The translations under genes and the position numbers were made by a program. This document shows positions 54,251 through 64,000 of a DNA stretch of 64,000 nucleotides, piece by piece (position 1 is the first letter of the stretch; every line of letters starts with the position of its first letter). The notes under the pieces were generated by a model, which was given only the letters and a program-made list of their open reading frames with translations, was not told the origin of the DNA and ran no database searches. This DNA comes from Thalassia testudinum (taxonomy: Eukaryota; Streptophyta; Magnoliopsida; Alismatales; Hydrocharitaceae), in contig JAZHRO010000036.1 of NCBI GenBank assembly GCA_037157565.1, positions 21,316,501 to 21,380,500 of the forward strand. The letters are read 5' to 3'.

Positions 54251-56362
54251 GGTACAGTAGTCCTTGAAGAACCTAGCGACAGCGGGAATGTGATCGATAG
54301 CCTCGAGGAGGGGGACCTGAATATGTACTTCTTTAAACATCGATTTCAGGTCCTTGAAATTCCGCGTGTCCTTTTTTCGTACTATATTTCGTGTCAGAGC
54401 CTCAGGAAAAGGGATGGGAATATCAGGGTTAAGTGGCCTCTTACCCTTATCTACCACAGGTGGCTCCTGAGATGCTGAAGGAGTCGAATCTGCCTGCGGC
54501 GAAGGGTGGGAAAAATCAGAACCCGCTTGCCTAGGTGGTGGGTCGAATGTCTTCCTTCCGCTCCGCAATGAGACAACGTGTGCATCGGCTTGCTGTCCAT
54601 GAGGTGGTGGGGGAGCGGATGGGGCAGAATACGCAGGATTTTGCAAAGGCGGCTGGCCTTGCACGTAATCGGGTGGTGCAGGAGGCACCTGTAGTATGGC
54701 GTGTGCCTGTCCCTGCGGTGCCTGAAACCTAGGCGGGGCACCCTGGTTTTTCACATATCAAGGATTTGGGACGGGTTGGGAGGGCAAGGCTCCCTAAGTC
54801 ATATGCTCCTGCAATAGCTGGTTCTGCGTATTTTGTATGGTCTGAATCTGATCAGCCATCACCTTCATTATCTGCAAGCTATCTTGTGTAGACTTCCTCA
54901 TTGATTCTTGCAGCTCCTCTTTCAGCGCCTCCAAAGGGTCGGCCCGCTTTGGAGGGTGGTTGGCAGCTTAGTGCAGTGGCTGGTATAACGAGCGAGGTTG
55001 CTGCTACTGAGGCGGGAATGGCTGTTGCATAGGATACGTGTTTTGCGCATTCTCGTATTGCCTGGTCTGGTAGTGTGGATCTTGATGTGATCTCTGTGAA
55101 TTACCAGACCAGGAGAAGTTCGGATGTTGGCACGAACCAGGGTTATATGTCTCTGAATGCGGGTTATTACTCCCGTATCCTTGGATAGCACTGACATCCT
55201 CGTAGGCCGAAGACGTCTGAGACGTATATCCATCAAAGGGATACGCATTATAATCTGTGGGTGGTGCGTAACCTTAGTCGTAGGGTGCCAAATCTGCATT
55301 ATTCACGGGATCCTGATATGCGGGATCTCGTAAATATGGAGAAGGTGCATCCTGAGTGAGTAGATTAACTTGAGTAGGTGGAGCTCAGGATGCATAAGAG
55401 GATCTTGCAGCGACAGAGCTCGAATCGGATTGACCTTGACTGATCTGGTCAATCTTTCTCTCAATTAGGTTCATTCTATCCAGCTGCTTGACGATGATAT
55501 CCATGTCGGCTCGAATAGAATTGGTGTGAGCCTCGTGGACACCAACCCACTGCTGACCAAGCCGCTGGAATTGGTTCATAGATGCGGCATTCATCGAGTT
55601 CTCCACTAATGATTCAAACAACTCAAATGCACTGTTCTCGTCTTTTGCGAGAAAATTCCCGCCGCTAGATGCATCGACCAGATACCGATGTGTGTCATCT
55701 AGCCCATGGTAAAAAACATGAGCTAAGTGCCATCGGGGTATACCATGATGCGGGCATTTTCGGAGAAGGTCATGAAATCTATCCCATGCCTCATGTAATT
55801 TCTCCCCAGCTCCCTGGGAGAAAGTGGTGATTGCATGTCTCATTGCATTTGTTCAACCAATTGGGAAGAACTTTTGCAGGAATTCACGTCGTAATTTCGG
55901 CCAGGTTCCAATTGGCTTCCCAATAGTCTTGAACCAGTAAGAAGCTTTGTCCCTTAGAGAGAATGGGAAAAGCTTCATCAGAACGATCCCGAGATCAATA
56001 TTCCTGGGTCGGATCGTTTCAGCGAGTCAACTCAGGTCCTCAAGGTGCTGGAACAGATCTTCGCTTGAGTTCCCGTAGAAATGAGTGCTGATCAACCCAA
56101 TTACATTGGGCTTGAGCTCAAATGCGTCTCCGCCTACGGGAATTCTCACTAGCGGTACGACGATGGGTGCGGCTGGGTCGTAAAAATCCCGCATTTGTTC
56201 TCCTCGTGGCGGGTGCTGCATCCTGTCAAGCGCCGCCAGAATACGATCTATGCTCTGCTGATGCCGCTCCTCAGATTCAGCGACCTGGGTTTCCAGACGA
56301 GCCATCAGGTCCAGATTCTCAATGTCCTGACCCGGTCTTGGTCCAGGTCCAGGATTTGCCAT
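54251..56362 (-). pseudogene. Gag of element B
   Basis: The start MANPGPGPRPGQDIENLDL is at 56362. The core (FYGNSSEDLFQHLEDL; AGEKLHEAWDRFHDLLRKCP; KDENSAFELFESLVENSMNAA) lies between 56100 and 55560. A Tyr/Pro/Gln-rich tail follows. Stops at 56027 and 55385 and a few further down break an otherwise continuous frame that runs on into protease. The tail carries KNQGAPPRFQAPQG. No CCHC knuckle found. Confidence 0.88.
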
Positions 56363-58013
56363 CGTGGCTCTTGGAGTAGAAGAAATGGGGGGAGAAGATG
56401 GTCTGGGTGAGGTGACTCGCCTCCTTGGGAGTGGCTCCCAAGGTCCAACCAAGTGAGGTCGAAGTGACCTCCTTCCGTGCATACACCGCCCAACCCCTGG
56501 GTTGGTGTAGCCACGTAGGACAAGGCTAAGGCCCTATCAATCAAATGGTCCTTATAGATCAGGTGACCAGATTTTTCTTTAGGGATGTGAATTCCTGAAG
56601 ATAAGTTCATCGTACAACCGACTGAACGTGAATCCCGCCTCTCAAGCTAACCCAGCCAGTCTGGTTACGAGGGGACTAAGGGGAAGGTTATTCCTTTGGC
56701 TTACGCCTCTGGTTCCGTTGACCCCTGAGCCGCGGTCGTTTGACACTACCCCGCAGACTTAGTCATCAGGTTTGGCAAGAGAGATTAAACTCATTCAGTA
56801 GTACGACAACGAACTCGGGTTGATTTCGTGTTTTAAAATTAGTTTTTAACCTGTTTTCTTCAGTGGGGTTTGTGGTGAGTGGCCCACAAGGTGACCAAGC
56901 TCACCAGCTAACTAGACTTGATTAATTCTATGTTAGCCAAAAGTGTGGTCTCTATTTGTGACCCTAAAGGTTCAACCTAAGTTGCATGCACTTCTAGGGT
57001 TTTTTTTTCTCTATTTCAACAGACCACAAAAATAATGTTGATTCTCTAATAATAATTGGAATCCAATTAATTTGAAATTTTTCACGTAGATTCCTTTTTC
57101 AATTAGTTTTTCATAGAATATTTTTTTAGAATTTTTACTGTTTCAACCAAATTTTTAGGGAATTTTAAATATCAGGGGGTCAGATTTGGAACTTTGACCC
57201 CTGGACGGTTTTTCACTTTGAAACAGTATCAAATGATCTTCAAAAATTCGGGAAAAATATGGGAAATAAAGCCAATTAGATCAGCTTTCAAACCCACCAT
57301 TTTTAGTCAAAACAGATTCGCGGATTGCACAGAATCACTTTTGGAACTCTGAAAATTTTTGAATCTGGGTCTATCTGACCCTCGTGCAATTCGCGAATTT
57401 TTAAAAATATTATACTTGGAGTTTTCTCAATGTAATGGTGGAAGTTGAAAGATGGTTTGAAAATGAAGGTTTTGCCAAAATTTCAGAATTTTTCGCTAAC
57501 GGATTTTTCGGCAATCGAATTTTTAGGTGAGATTTGAAATCTGGCCGAAAATCAAAAGGTGGTGGAAAAGCTTTTAAAGAGGTTTGAATTTGAAATTCAA
57601 GCCTTCCATCAAAAAAGTTTTTTTTTCTTTTCAATCTTTTGCACTTTTTTTTTCAAAAAGAATTTTTCAAAAGATTCAACGAAAATTTCTTTTTTTTTTT
57701 CTAACCTAGATTCAAAAGGAAATCCAATCTAGATTTTTTTTTCAAATTTTTTTTTCTTTTCCACGAAAATAAGAAAAATCTCTTCTTTTTTTTAAAAAAA
57801 AAGAAAGTGCAGGAAGTAGATCTAGTCCTAGGGTTCAGAAAATAAACCTAATCTAAGAGAATGTGATGTGCACCTGATTTCTTTTCCGTGCTTCATTGTG
57901 TGCACAGATCCCTTCTTTTCTTCCGTGTTATCTTGCACATCAAAAAAAATGAAGTAGAGGCAGATTTGTCAATGATAAGTAAAAGATCAAAATCAAGAAA
58001 AATGACGTTGCCT
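56363..58013 (-). other. 5' leader of element B
   Basis: About 1.65 kb, no supported gene. AT-rich with T runs near the PBS (57600-57800). Confidence 0.7.
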
Positions 58014-58030
58014 CCCCGGCAACAGCGCCA
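58014..58030 (-). promoter_or_regulatory. Primer-binding site (tRNA-Asp), element B
   Basis: The plus strand reads ccccggcaacagcgcca, one transition from the tRNA-Asp 3' end. The LTR begins three bases to the right. Confidence 0.9.
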
Positions 58031-58033
58031 TTT

Positions 58034-60184
58034 TGTTGGAAAGTCATAGATCGCATTTTTGATAAAAGAGTCGTAGTATAGTTGCGAAATACGATCCAAC
58101 AAAGATATTGTTTTGAAAATAACGAGACTTTAAGTCCCGATCGTTCGTCTCTGGGAGGCATTATTTTTGTTTTTGAAATTGATCTTAAAGCCACTCTACT
58201 TTATTTGAACGACATGCTGGTGCGTAATATATAGGCGGTTAAAGAATAGGCACTTAAATCACGCAAATATGATAATCATTTAGCTCAAGGTGATTTCAAG
58301 CACATAAGAGATATATATATAAAATGAAATTTCATTCATCGTGGGAGAGTTGTTCCACAAGGAAATCTAGAGGAAAGCTTATACATGAATGCTTAAAATT
58401 AAATCTAACTACTAGAAAATGATTGCATACAAGAATCAACGGGGGGATTTCGCATGCATCATTTGGGGGTAAGTAAGGCTACTCTACTAAGCATTAAATG
58501 AAAGCAATAAAAATTATGAAGAGCATGATCTACAGCTAGAAGAATAGAGGGCATTCAGGGGTGGTCCCCGATGGCCTTGGAGTGGTCGAGAAGAGAATGA
58601 GGGCCGGCCAATGTAGCTTAGGCCGACCCTTGGAGAGAAGTAGGGTTGATCCAGCATCCCAGCATGGTGTCCTCCATAGTGGTGGTAGTGAGCTCGTGGA
58701 GGTGGAGTGAGTGGCTAAGTGGAGGTGGCGTGAATGGCACCAATGGAGAGCAATTGCCAAGGGAGTGAATGGGTGCCAATGGCCACCCAAGGGGTCTTTT
58801 TATAGACCTAAGGGAAGCTCTCTAGAGAATTATGGAATTCTCTAGAAGGCCTATGGTGGGAGCTTGTGGGAGATTGAGAGAGAGAGGGTGGATGGTGGTT
58901 TTTAGATCCACCAAATGTGGATCTAAGAATTGAATGGCAATTGGTTGCTATTTTTGGCAACTAAGGCAACCACACATGGCAGAGAGTTCTAGAGAACTTT
59001 AGGCTAGATATTTTCGTGTGAATGGTGTGTGTGGGTGTGTGTGGGTCAAAACTTAGGTGGCTAGGTTGATTAGGTTGGGTTCGAGTGGGTTTAGGTCAAG
59101 GTAGGTATCAAATTAGGGTTATAAACCCTAATTCACTAAGGTAAAGTGCAATTAAATTTAATACAAGTTTAATTAGGTGTGTGGAAACTTAATTGAGAGT
59201 AAAACAACTCAATTAAGTCAGGTCTAGGTCAATTGGACTCTCACTGAGTCCAATTGGACAGTGTGTGCTGAGATCAGGGCTCAATTGGACTCAATGAGTC
59301 CAATTGAATAGGCTGATGGAATTGACTAAGATCCAAGTCAATTAGCTTTAGTGAGGACCTAATTAAGTCCTTAGGGAGGTCTAGAGGTGGTGTACTAGGG
59401 TTAGGGCACCTTAATTTAGGTTCCTATGAGGTTGGAGTTAGGTTTAGGGACCTAAAGATCCAAGATCAAGGCTTAAATCTCAAAACAGGAATTGGAGAGC
59501 AGTATCAGAAGTCTAATTATAGAAACATACGTCTTCTACTCAAATATCAGAAGTCCAGACTTGTTGTCTGGACGTCCCATCAGAGTCAGAAAGGATTTCG
59601 AGTTCTGTTTTGGGTATTCTGCAGAAATTAGACGTCTGACAAAGTGTCTGGACATCCAATAACACTGCAGAAGTGGGTTTGAAGTGTGCGGGAGTTGGCT
59701 AAGGGTCCTGGACGTCTTAAAACTTATCCGGACGTCCAGAGAAGGGTTGGAACTAAGGTTTTAGGACTTCCTAGGGTGTTGTGACCTAATCTAAAGGTGG
59801 CTAATTCTTGGGAAAGTCTCTAGGCTATCCTAGGGCTAGGATGGACCTAAGCTCTTCACATTTTACTGCTTTATTTCTACTTAATAGAATAGAAAACCTT
59901 TAAACCCCTTACATTATTATTCCTACATCTAAACTAGGCCTTCTGCTCCAGCTCTACTACAACTCCCGTTATTCCTGATCCAGCATCATATCCAGCTCCT
60001 GATCAACTTATTCCCTGCAATCGACATAATGTACTTAATCAGCACATTATAACATTATTTTATGCATAGCTAAAGAAAAGTAGTAAAGATGCAGATAATG
60101 CGTATGCATGCATGAATAACCCTAACTTATGCTAAGTCCTAGCCTAATTTATGTCAATTAAGACCTATGATTGCTGCGCAATCA
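58034..60184 (-). repeat. 5' LTR of element B (2151 bp)
   Basis: Partner of 46299-48451. TATA (CTATAAAAAG, minus) near 58797-58806. Exact GACGTC at 59571, 59631, 59711 and 59731 within the U3 array. Perfect 27 bp palindrome at 59281-59307. Confidence 0.95.
59281..59307. repeat. Perfect 27 bp palindrome, B 5' LTR
   Basis: TCAATTGGACTCA, one A, TGAGTCCAATTGA. A second 11 bp inverted repeat (CAATTGGACTC/GAGTCCAATTG) lies just to its left, near 59229-59255. Confidence 0.85.
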
Positions 60185-60189
60185 CCCAT
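60185..60189. repeat. Target site duplication CCCAT (right) of element B
   Basis: Matches 46294-46298. Confidence 0.93.
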
Positions 60190-60965
60190 CCAACTTTCGG
60201 CCATACTTGCTTAGCTCCATCCACCTCCACTTAGGCTAGCCACCACCATCTCCACTCCATCTCCATGAGCTAAGCATCGCCATGAAGGACACCATGCCAG
60301 GATGCTAGATCACTTCTCCAACCTCTCTCCAAGGGCTGGCCTAAGCCGCATTGGCCACCCCTCTTTCTCCTCTCCACCACTCCAAGGCCATCGGAGCCCA
60401 CCTCCGAATGCCCTCACTTTTGATAGATTAGTAGCTAGCTCTTTACATTTACTGCTTTTATTTACTGCTTAGTAGTGTAGCTCTTATTCTCCCCCAATAA
60501 TGCCTGCAAAATCCCCCCATAGATTCTTATATGCTATCATTTTTTGATAGCTAGCTTTACATTTTTAAGCATTCATGTACAAGATTTCCTCTACAAGTTC
60601 ATGTTGCAAACACTCTCGAAATGAATGAATGAAAATATATTTTCTATATATATATGTCTATGTGTTGAGAGTCACCATGAGCTCATTGCAATATCTTTTG
60701 TGTGATTAATGTTTCCTGTTTTCAATTCCGATATACTTGCAGCTAAGCATGTCGTACTTCAATACGTAATAATCATAAACTGGCGCGTGATTTTAAACTG
60801 AGTAGAGCGGTAAAAGATTGAATTCAAAAGTAAAACAAATGCCTCCCAGAGACGAATGACTGGGACTCAAGTCTCGTTATCTTTTATTGAATATCTTTGT
60901 TTGATCTTATTACGCACTATACTATGACATTTTTCTATCAAATACGTGCGATATGCATTTCAACA
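60190..60965 (+). repeat. 3' LTR of element D, right part (R-U5)
   Basis: Aligns with 24700-25475 of the D 5' LTR ('ccatacttgctt', 'aggacaccatgccaggatgct'). It ends TTTCAACA at 60965. Confidence 0.88.
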
Positions 60966-61130
60966 CCCGCACTAAGAACGAAACCACCGTGGTTCGATGG
61001 CATCACTCTCCTAAATGCCTCGTCTGCATCTAAAGGCTGTTGAACAGTCTTGGAGGTCTTGTCAGTGGGGGGATATACTAATTATACCATTTGATCCTAA
61101 ATGTATTAAAAAATATTATTATAATATATA
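60966..61130 (-). mobile_element. CACTA element G, part right of D
   Basis: Minus-strand coding (about 61050-60966) reads PLDADEAFRRVMPSNHGGF and joins in frame, through the CCCGC/CCCAC flank, to 23289 and left. Further right there is an AT-rich stretch with intron-like borders (GTAAGT near 61164 and an AG near 61100, minus strand). The other CACTA terminus was not found before the gag remnant at 61180. Confidence 0.6.
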
Positions 61131-61179
61131 TACAAAGTCATAAATTTTTTGAGTTTAGGAAACTTACATGTTTCTCATG

Positions 61180-61647
61180 CTATAACAGATGAATCCACTT
61201 TGTATTTCTTGGACCGCCAATTAGGAAGAACTTTTCCGGAAACTTGGATTGTAGTTCAACCAATGTGTTTATTGGACGCGTTTGAGTCTGATACCAGTGA
61301 GCTTCTTGGTCCATGAGAGAGGAGAACATCTTCAAGTGAATAATATCCCGATTTTGGACATCTGACCCGAAGGTCTGGGCCAGATGCTTGAGTTGTTTTA
61401 TGTATTGGAAGGGATCCACAGAATTAAGCCCTTGAAACTTTGGAATAGCATGAATCATGTTGGGCTTGAGTTCAGAATCAGGACCTCCAGCTAGGATTTG
61501 GACTCGAGGTTCGATTGCCACCGCAGTAGGATTTTAGTGATCTTGCATCATAGGATGCTGTGGTTGGTTTACAAAGGCTTGGAATAAATCATTAAGGCAC
61601 TGAAGTTTGTTCTCAAGGTTATTCTCTTCTTCTATGGGTTGTTCCAT
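61180..61647 (-). pseudogene. Gag N-terminal part of element F, truncated
   Basis: The start MEQPIEEENNLENKLQCL is at 61647. A stop (TAA) lies at about 61534 in the same frame. The core follows: FQGLNSVDPFQYIKQLKHLA and MFSSLMDQEAHWYQTQTRP, aligned with the gag cores of B and H. It is cut off at about 61180 at the G junction. Confidence 0.75.
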
Positions 61648-62984
61648 GATGATGGAAGAAGGAGAATTGGGTTCAGATGAATCAGAGGAGATGTCTATGT
61701 GGTGGGGTTGCCGCACAAACACGGAAGTCGAGGCCTGGCCTCGACGGGAGTGAATAACTAAAGGAGGACTCAAGGATGGTCTAAAGGACCTCCTACTGAA
61801 CATGCACCGATGGTTTGGATGAAAGTAGAATGTGATGGACCCAATCAAGGCACCCAAAAATTCAGTTGACTATAGAGGTTCGGGGCGGATGATACCCTTA
61901 GTTCGAACATAGCCACACATACGCACACAGTGTGCCCTGGGTACGCTCGCACAGGCATCCCCACGACACACCGGCCACCGCTGCACATTCGTCGTGCCTC
62001 AGCGAAGCTTCCTGAGCAATTTAACATGGTTGTGAGACCGTCTTGGCGATTTTAGGTGGCAGGCATCATCCACCATTGGAGCAAAGCTCGATGCTTGTGT
62101 GCAGTCGCTCCAGGCTTCGCCCAATTGTGTGCTTATAATAGGAGCCTCTAGTCCTAGTGGTTCCAAGACCTAAAAGTGTTTATATGTGTGCTTCGATGCA
62201 ACAAAATAGAAAAGTGTGCATACATCGAAAAAATGTTTTCGAATTTTTCAAATGCACACGAGATTATCATTTCAAGTCCTTGGTTTTAATGTCCCTCCTT
62301 TAGTTATGTCCTTCTCCGAATTTAAAGGTGACCACTTGTTAAATCAATTCAAATCAAACTTCGTGGTCTTTGACATTAAGGTCCACATGCAATGCGTGAA
62401 CAAATATGGATGCAAAGTCAAGAAAACATACCTTGCATCCTACGATCAGCAATGATATGCACACGTATGCAGGAAATGAAATCTAGAGGTTGTTCAAGCA
62501 ATCCTAAATGATCGTCCTAATGGCATATAGCTTCTAGATACAGGTAGTTCATTTATATATATATATATATCTACCTACTTATGCATAAACAAAGAATAAA
62601 TAAATAAAATCAATCCATGAAAGAGAAGAATAACCTAAGTCTAAAGAAATGGGAACAGACTCCCGAAAGGTTACCTGGCACAAGCCTAAAAGAAAGTCAG
62701 GGAACAAACCCCTAAAATAACAGGGGTCTCAAATAATGAACTCTAAGTTTATCTGAATGATAAAGATGAATTTTTTACTCACCAGGTTGGTGGCATTAAG
62801 GTCCACCAAGATGCGAAGCTCCTCCTTGGGTGTGGCCCAAGATCCACAATGCGAAGATGCTGAGGCGGGTGTGACGATTCTCCCATGAGGTGCCTCGCAC
62901 AAACAGATAGAATAAATTAAATATGCCTCAAATAAAATGTGAACCAATAAATGGATAAATTCAAGTTTAACAAGCCTGTTGCCT
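61648..62984 (-). other. 5' leader of element F
   Basis: About 1.3 kb without a supported gene. Shares degenerate blocks with the leader of element E (3480-4240). Confidence 0.6.
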
Positions 62985-63001
62985 TCTCGACAATGGTGTC
63001 A
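62985..63001 (-). promoter_or_regulatory. Degenerate primer-binding site (tRNA-Asp type), element F
   Basis: The plus strand reads tctcgacaatggtgtca, related to the tRNA-Asp 3' end by transitions only. The age of the decay fits F being the oldest layer. Confidence 0.6.
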
Positions 63002-63003
63002 TT

Positions 63004-64000
63004 TGACGAGTTGATTTTAGCTTAACAAGATGATAATTAAAATGGTTTGTCGTTTGTATTTCTAAGTGGTGGAAAATCAACTAATCAAAGTATTGAATTA
63101 AAATAAACCACTCGAGAGAGCGGGTCGTATCCATAGGGAGGCACTGGTTATTACAAACTCGCAAGGGTCAAAAACTGATGCTCACTATTAATTTCATCAA
63201 GAAATCGAGCCAAATCTGCCTTCAAATTAAGAAAACAACAAGAGATCATGCTAAAATGGCATTTATGAGAAAGAGGGAGGTCACTTGCATAAATTAGCCA
63301 TAACATTTAATTAATAAATTCAAAATAAAAAGAGTGGCAATGGCATGTGAATGTAAATAGTAATAGAACATGAAACATAGCATTTGCTTCCTTTTGTGTG
63401 TGTGAAGCGGAGGCTACGGTCGGGTGTCTGGAGCTTGGAGGTGGTTGGCTGTGACGAGGGCTATGCATGGGCGGTGACAATACATCGAACAGTCACCGAT
63501 GGTCTCACCGTCGACGAGGAAGGCCGATGATGGTGGCAGCAACTTGTCAGTGGGCGCAGGCTGCTGTCGGCCTTCAGAGGGTATGGCTGAGCTCGTAAGG
63601 TTGAGGTGAGTTCGTTGATGTCGATGGCACGAGGCTTCGAGGTTGGATAAGGTGACTGCGCGGAGGAGGGTGGCGTGCGATGATGGGATCTTTTCAGGGA
63701 AGAAGATGAATAGTGCTAAAGTGAAAAGGAGTGAGGAGGGTGGCATGTAGGCGTGGTTTAGACCATGCGTTGGAGCTTAACAAGGGGAAACGCATGCTGC
63801 TGGATGGTGTGTGCAGGTGTGTTGCTGGCCACGCATGGGAGGGTGAGGGTGGTGTGCTGCGTGAGTGGTTAGGGCAGCGCTTTGCATTTGTGCAGCAGCT
63901 GAAGGTGGAGAGCACGGCCACCTACGCGGGCAGGTGACATGCTGTGTGCAGAGGCAGAGGGTGTGAGGTGGTGCACACGAGGAGGGTGGTGAATGAGGAG
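63004..64000 (-). repeat. 5' LTR of element F, partial (runs off the window)
   Basis: Begins TG two bases after the PBS. 63100-63180 ('gggaggcactggttattac') is a U5-like end. From about 63400 a G-rich block follows, like that of the E LTR. Frames on the minus strand there (63746-63414) are Pro/His/Ser-rich without a domain; I do not call them genes. Confidence 0.55.

Larger units (their letters stand above)
46299..60184 (-). mobile_element. Element B: full-length Athila-like Gypsy element, decayed
   Basis: 13,886 bp, minus strand, in the 3' LTR of D, with LTRs of 2153 and 2151 bp, a perfect CCCAT duplication, PBS, leader, gag-protease, RT-RNase H, integrase, 3' non-coding region and polypurine tract. 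It is the best preserved coding copy of its family here, but it has several stops and two frameshifts. Confidence 0.95.
23295..60965 (+). mobile_element. Element D: non-autonomous Athila-like element carrying two nested relatives
   Basis: Plus-strand. 5' LTR 23295-25475; PBS 25478-25494; leader to 27183; unusual frame 27184-28626; 3' non-coding region 28627-29361 plus 43404-44871; polypurine tract 44860-44871; 3' LTR 44872-46298 plus 60190-60965. Without B and C it is about 9.7 kb. Gag, protease, RT and integrase are all missing. The LTRs are clearly diverged, so it is older than A. Its LTRs and non-coding parts are alike in sequence to those of B and C, so it probably used their proteins. 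Confidence 0.88.

Noticed and set aside
58034..60184. Dating of B, C and D in years
   Set aside because: I only judged divergence by eye and the species' substitution rate is unknown. Only relative order is stated.

Overview
This window is a purely repetitive stretch of a plant nuclear genome, almost certainly an angiosperm with a large, transposon-rich genome. I find no host gene, no rRNA or tRNA gene and no bacterial feature. The evidence for a plant is the set of element families: Athila-type Ty3/Gypsy elements whose primer-binding sites (PBS) match the 3' end of tRNA-Asp, a Copia element of the SIRE/Maximus type primed by initiator tRNA-Met, and a CACTA DNA transposon with a plant-type second ORF. 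The species cannot be read from the sequence.

The layout is a nest of elements, named E, H, A, F, G, D, C and B here. (1) 1-5870: E, a minus-strand Athila-like element that enters from the left. It carries a long acidic reading frame in place of Gag-Pol. (2) 5871-7592: a plus-oriented LTR-like remnant. (3) 7593-20127: H, a truncated minus-strand Athila-like element whose protease frame is split by A. (4) 8525-14075: A, a young, complete, gag-only Copia element with a TCTAT target duplication, 1729 and 1709 bp LTRs and an intact 578-codon Gag. (5) 20128-21869: unresolved AT-rich DNA. (6) 21870-22440 and 61180-64000: pieces of F, another Athila-like element. (7) 22460-23294 and 60966-61130: G, a CACTA remnant. 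(8) 23295-60965: D, a plus-strand non-autonomous Athila-like element inserted in G's ORF. D itself hosts two full-length minus-strand relatives: C (29362-43403, duplication CTCAT, in D's 3' non-coding region) and B (46299-60184, duplication CCCAT, in D's 3' LTR about 30 bp past its TATA box).

The implied order of insertion is F, then G, then D, then B and C; and H, then A. B and C encode decayed Gag, protease, RT-RNase H and integrase. D and E keep the flanking cis sequences of such elements but carry different, acidic, coiled-coil-containing frames broken by stop codons and not by frameshifts. They look like parasites of the autonomous copies.

The most notable signals lie in non-coding element DNA. 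They are: arrays of the palindrome GACGTC in the U3 of unrelated LTR families; a run of inverted repeats, one with a compensatory base-pair change, leading to a TATA box in the Athila-type U3; seven reiterated polypurine tracts in A; a second, internal polypurine tract and a dispersed CCACCAAATA motif in the Athila-type 3' non-coding region; and a multi-kilobase inverted repeat made by the nesting of B in D.
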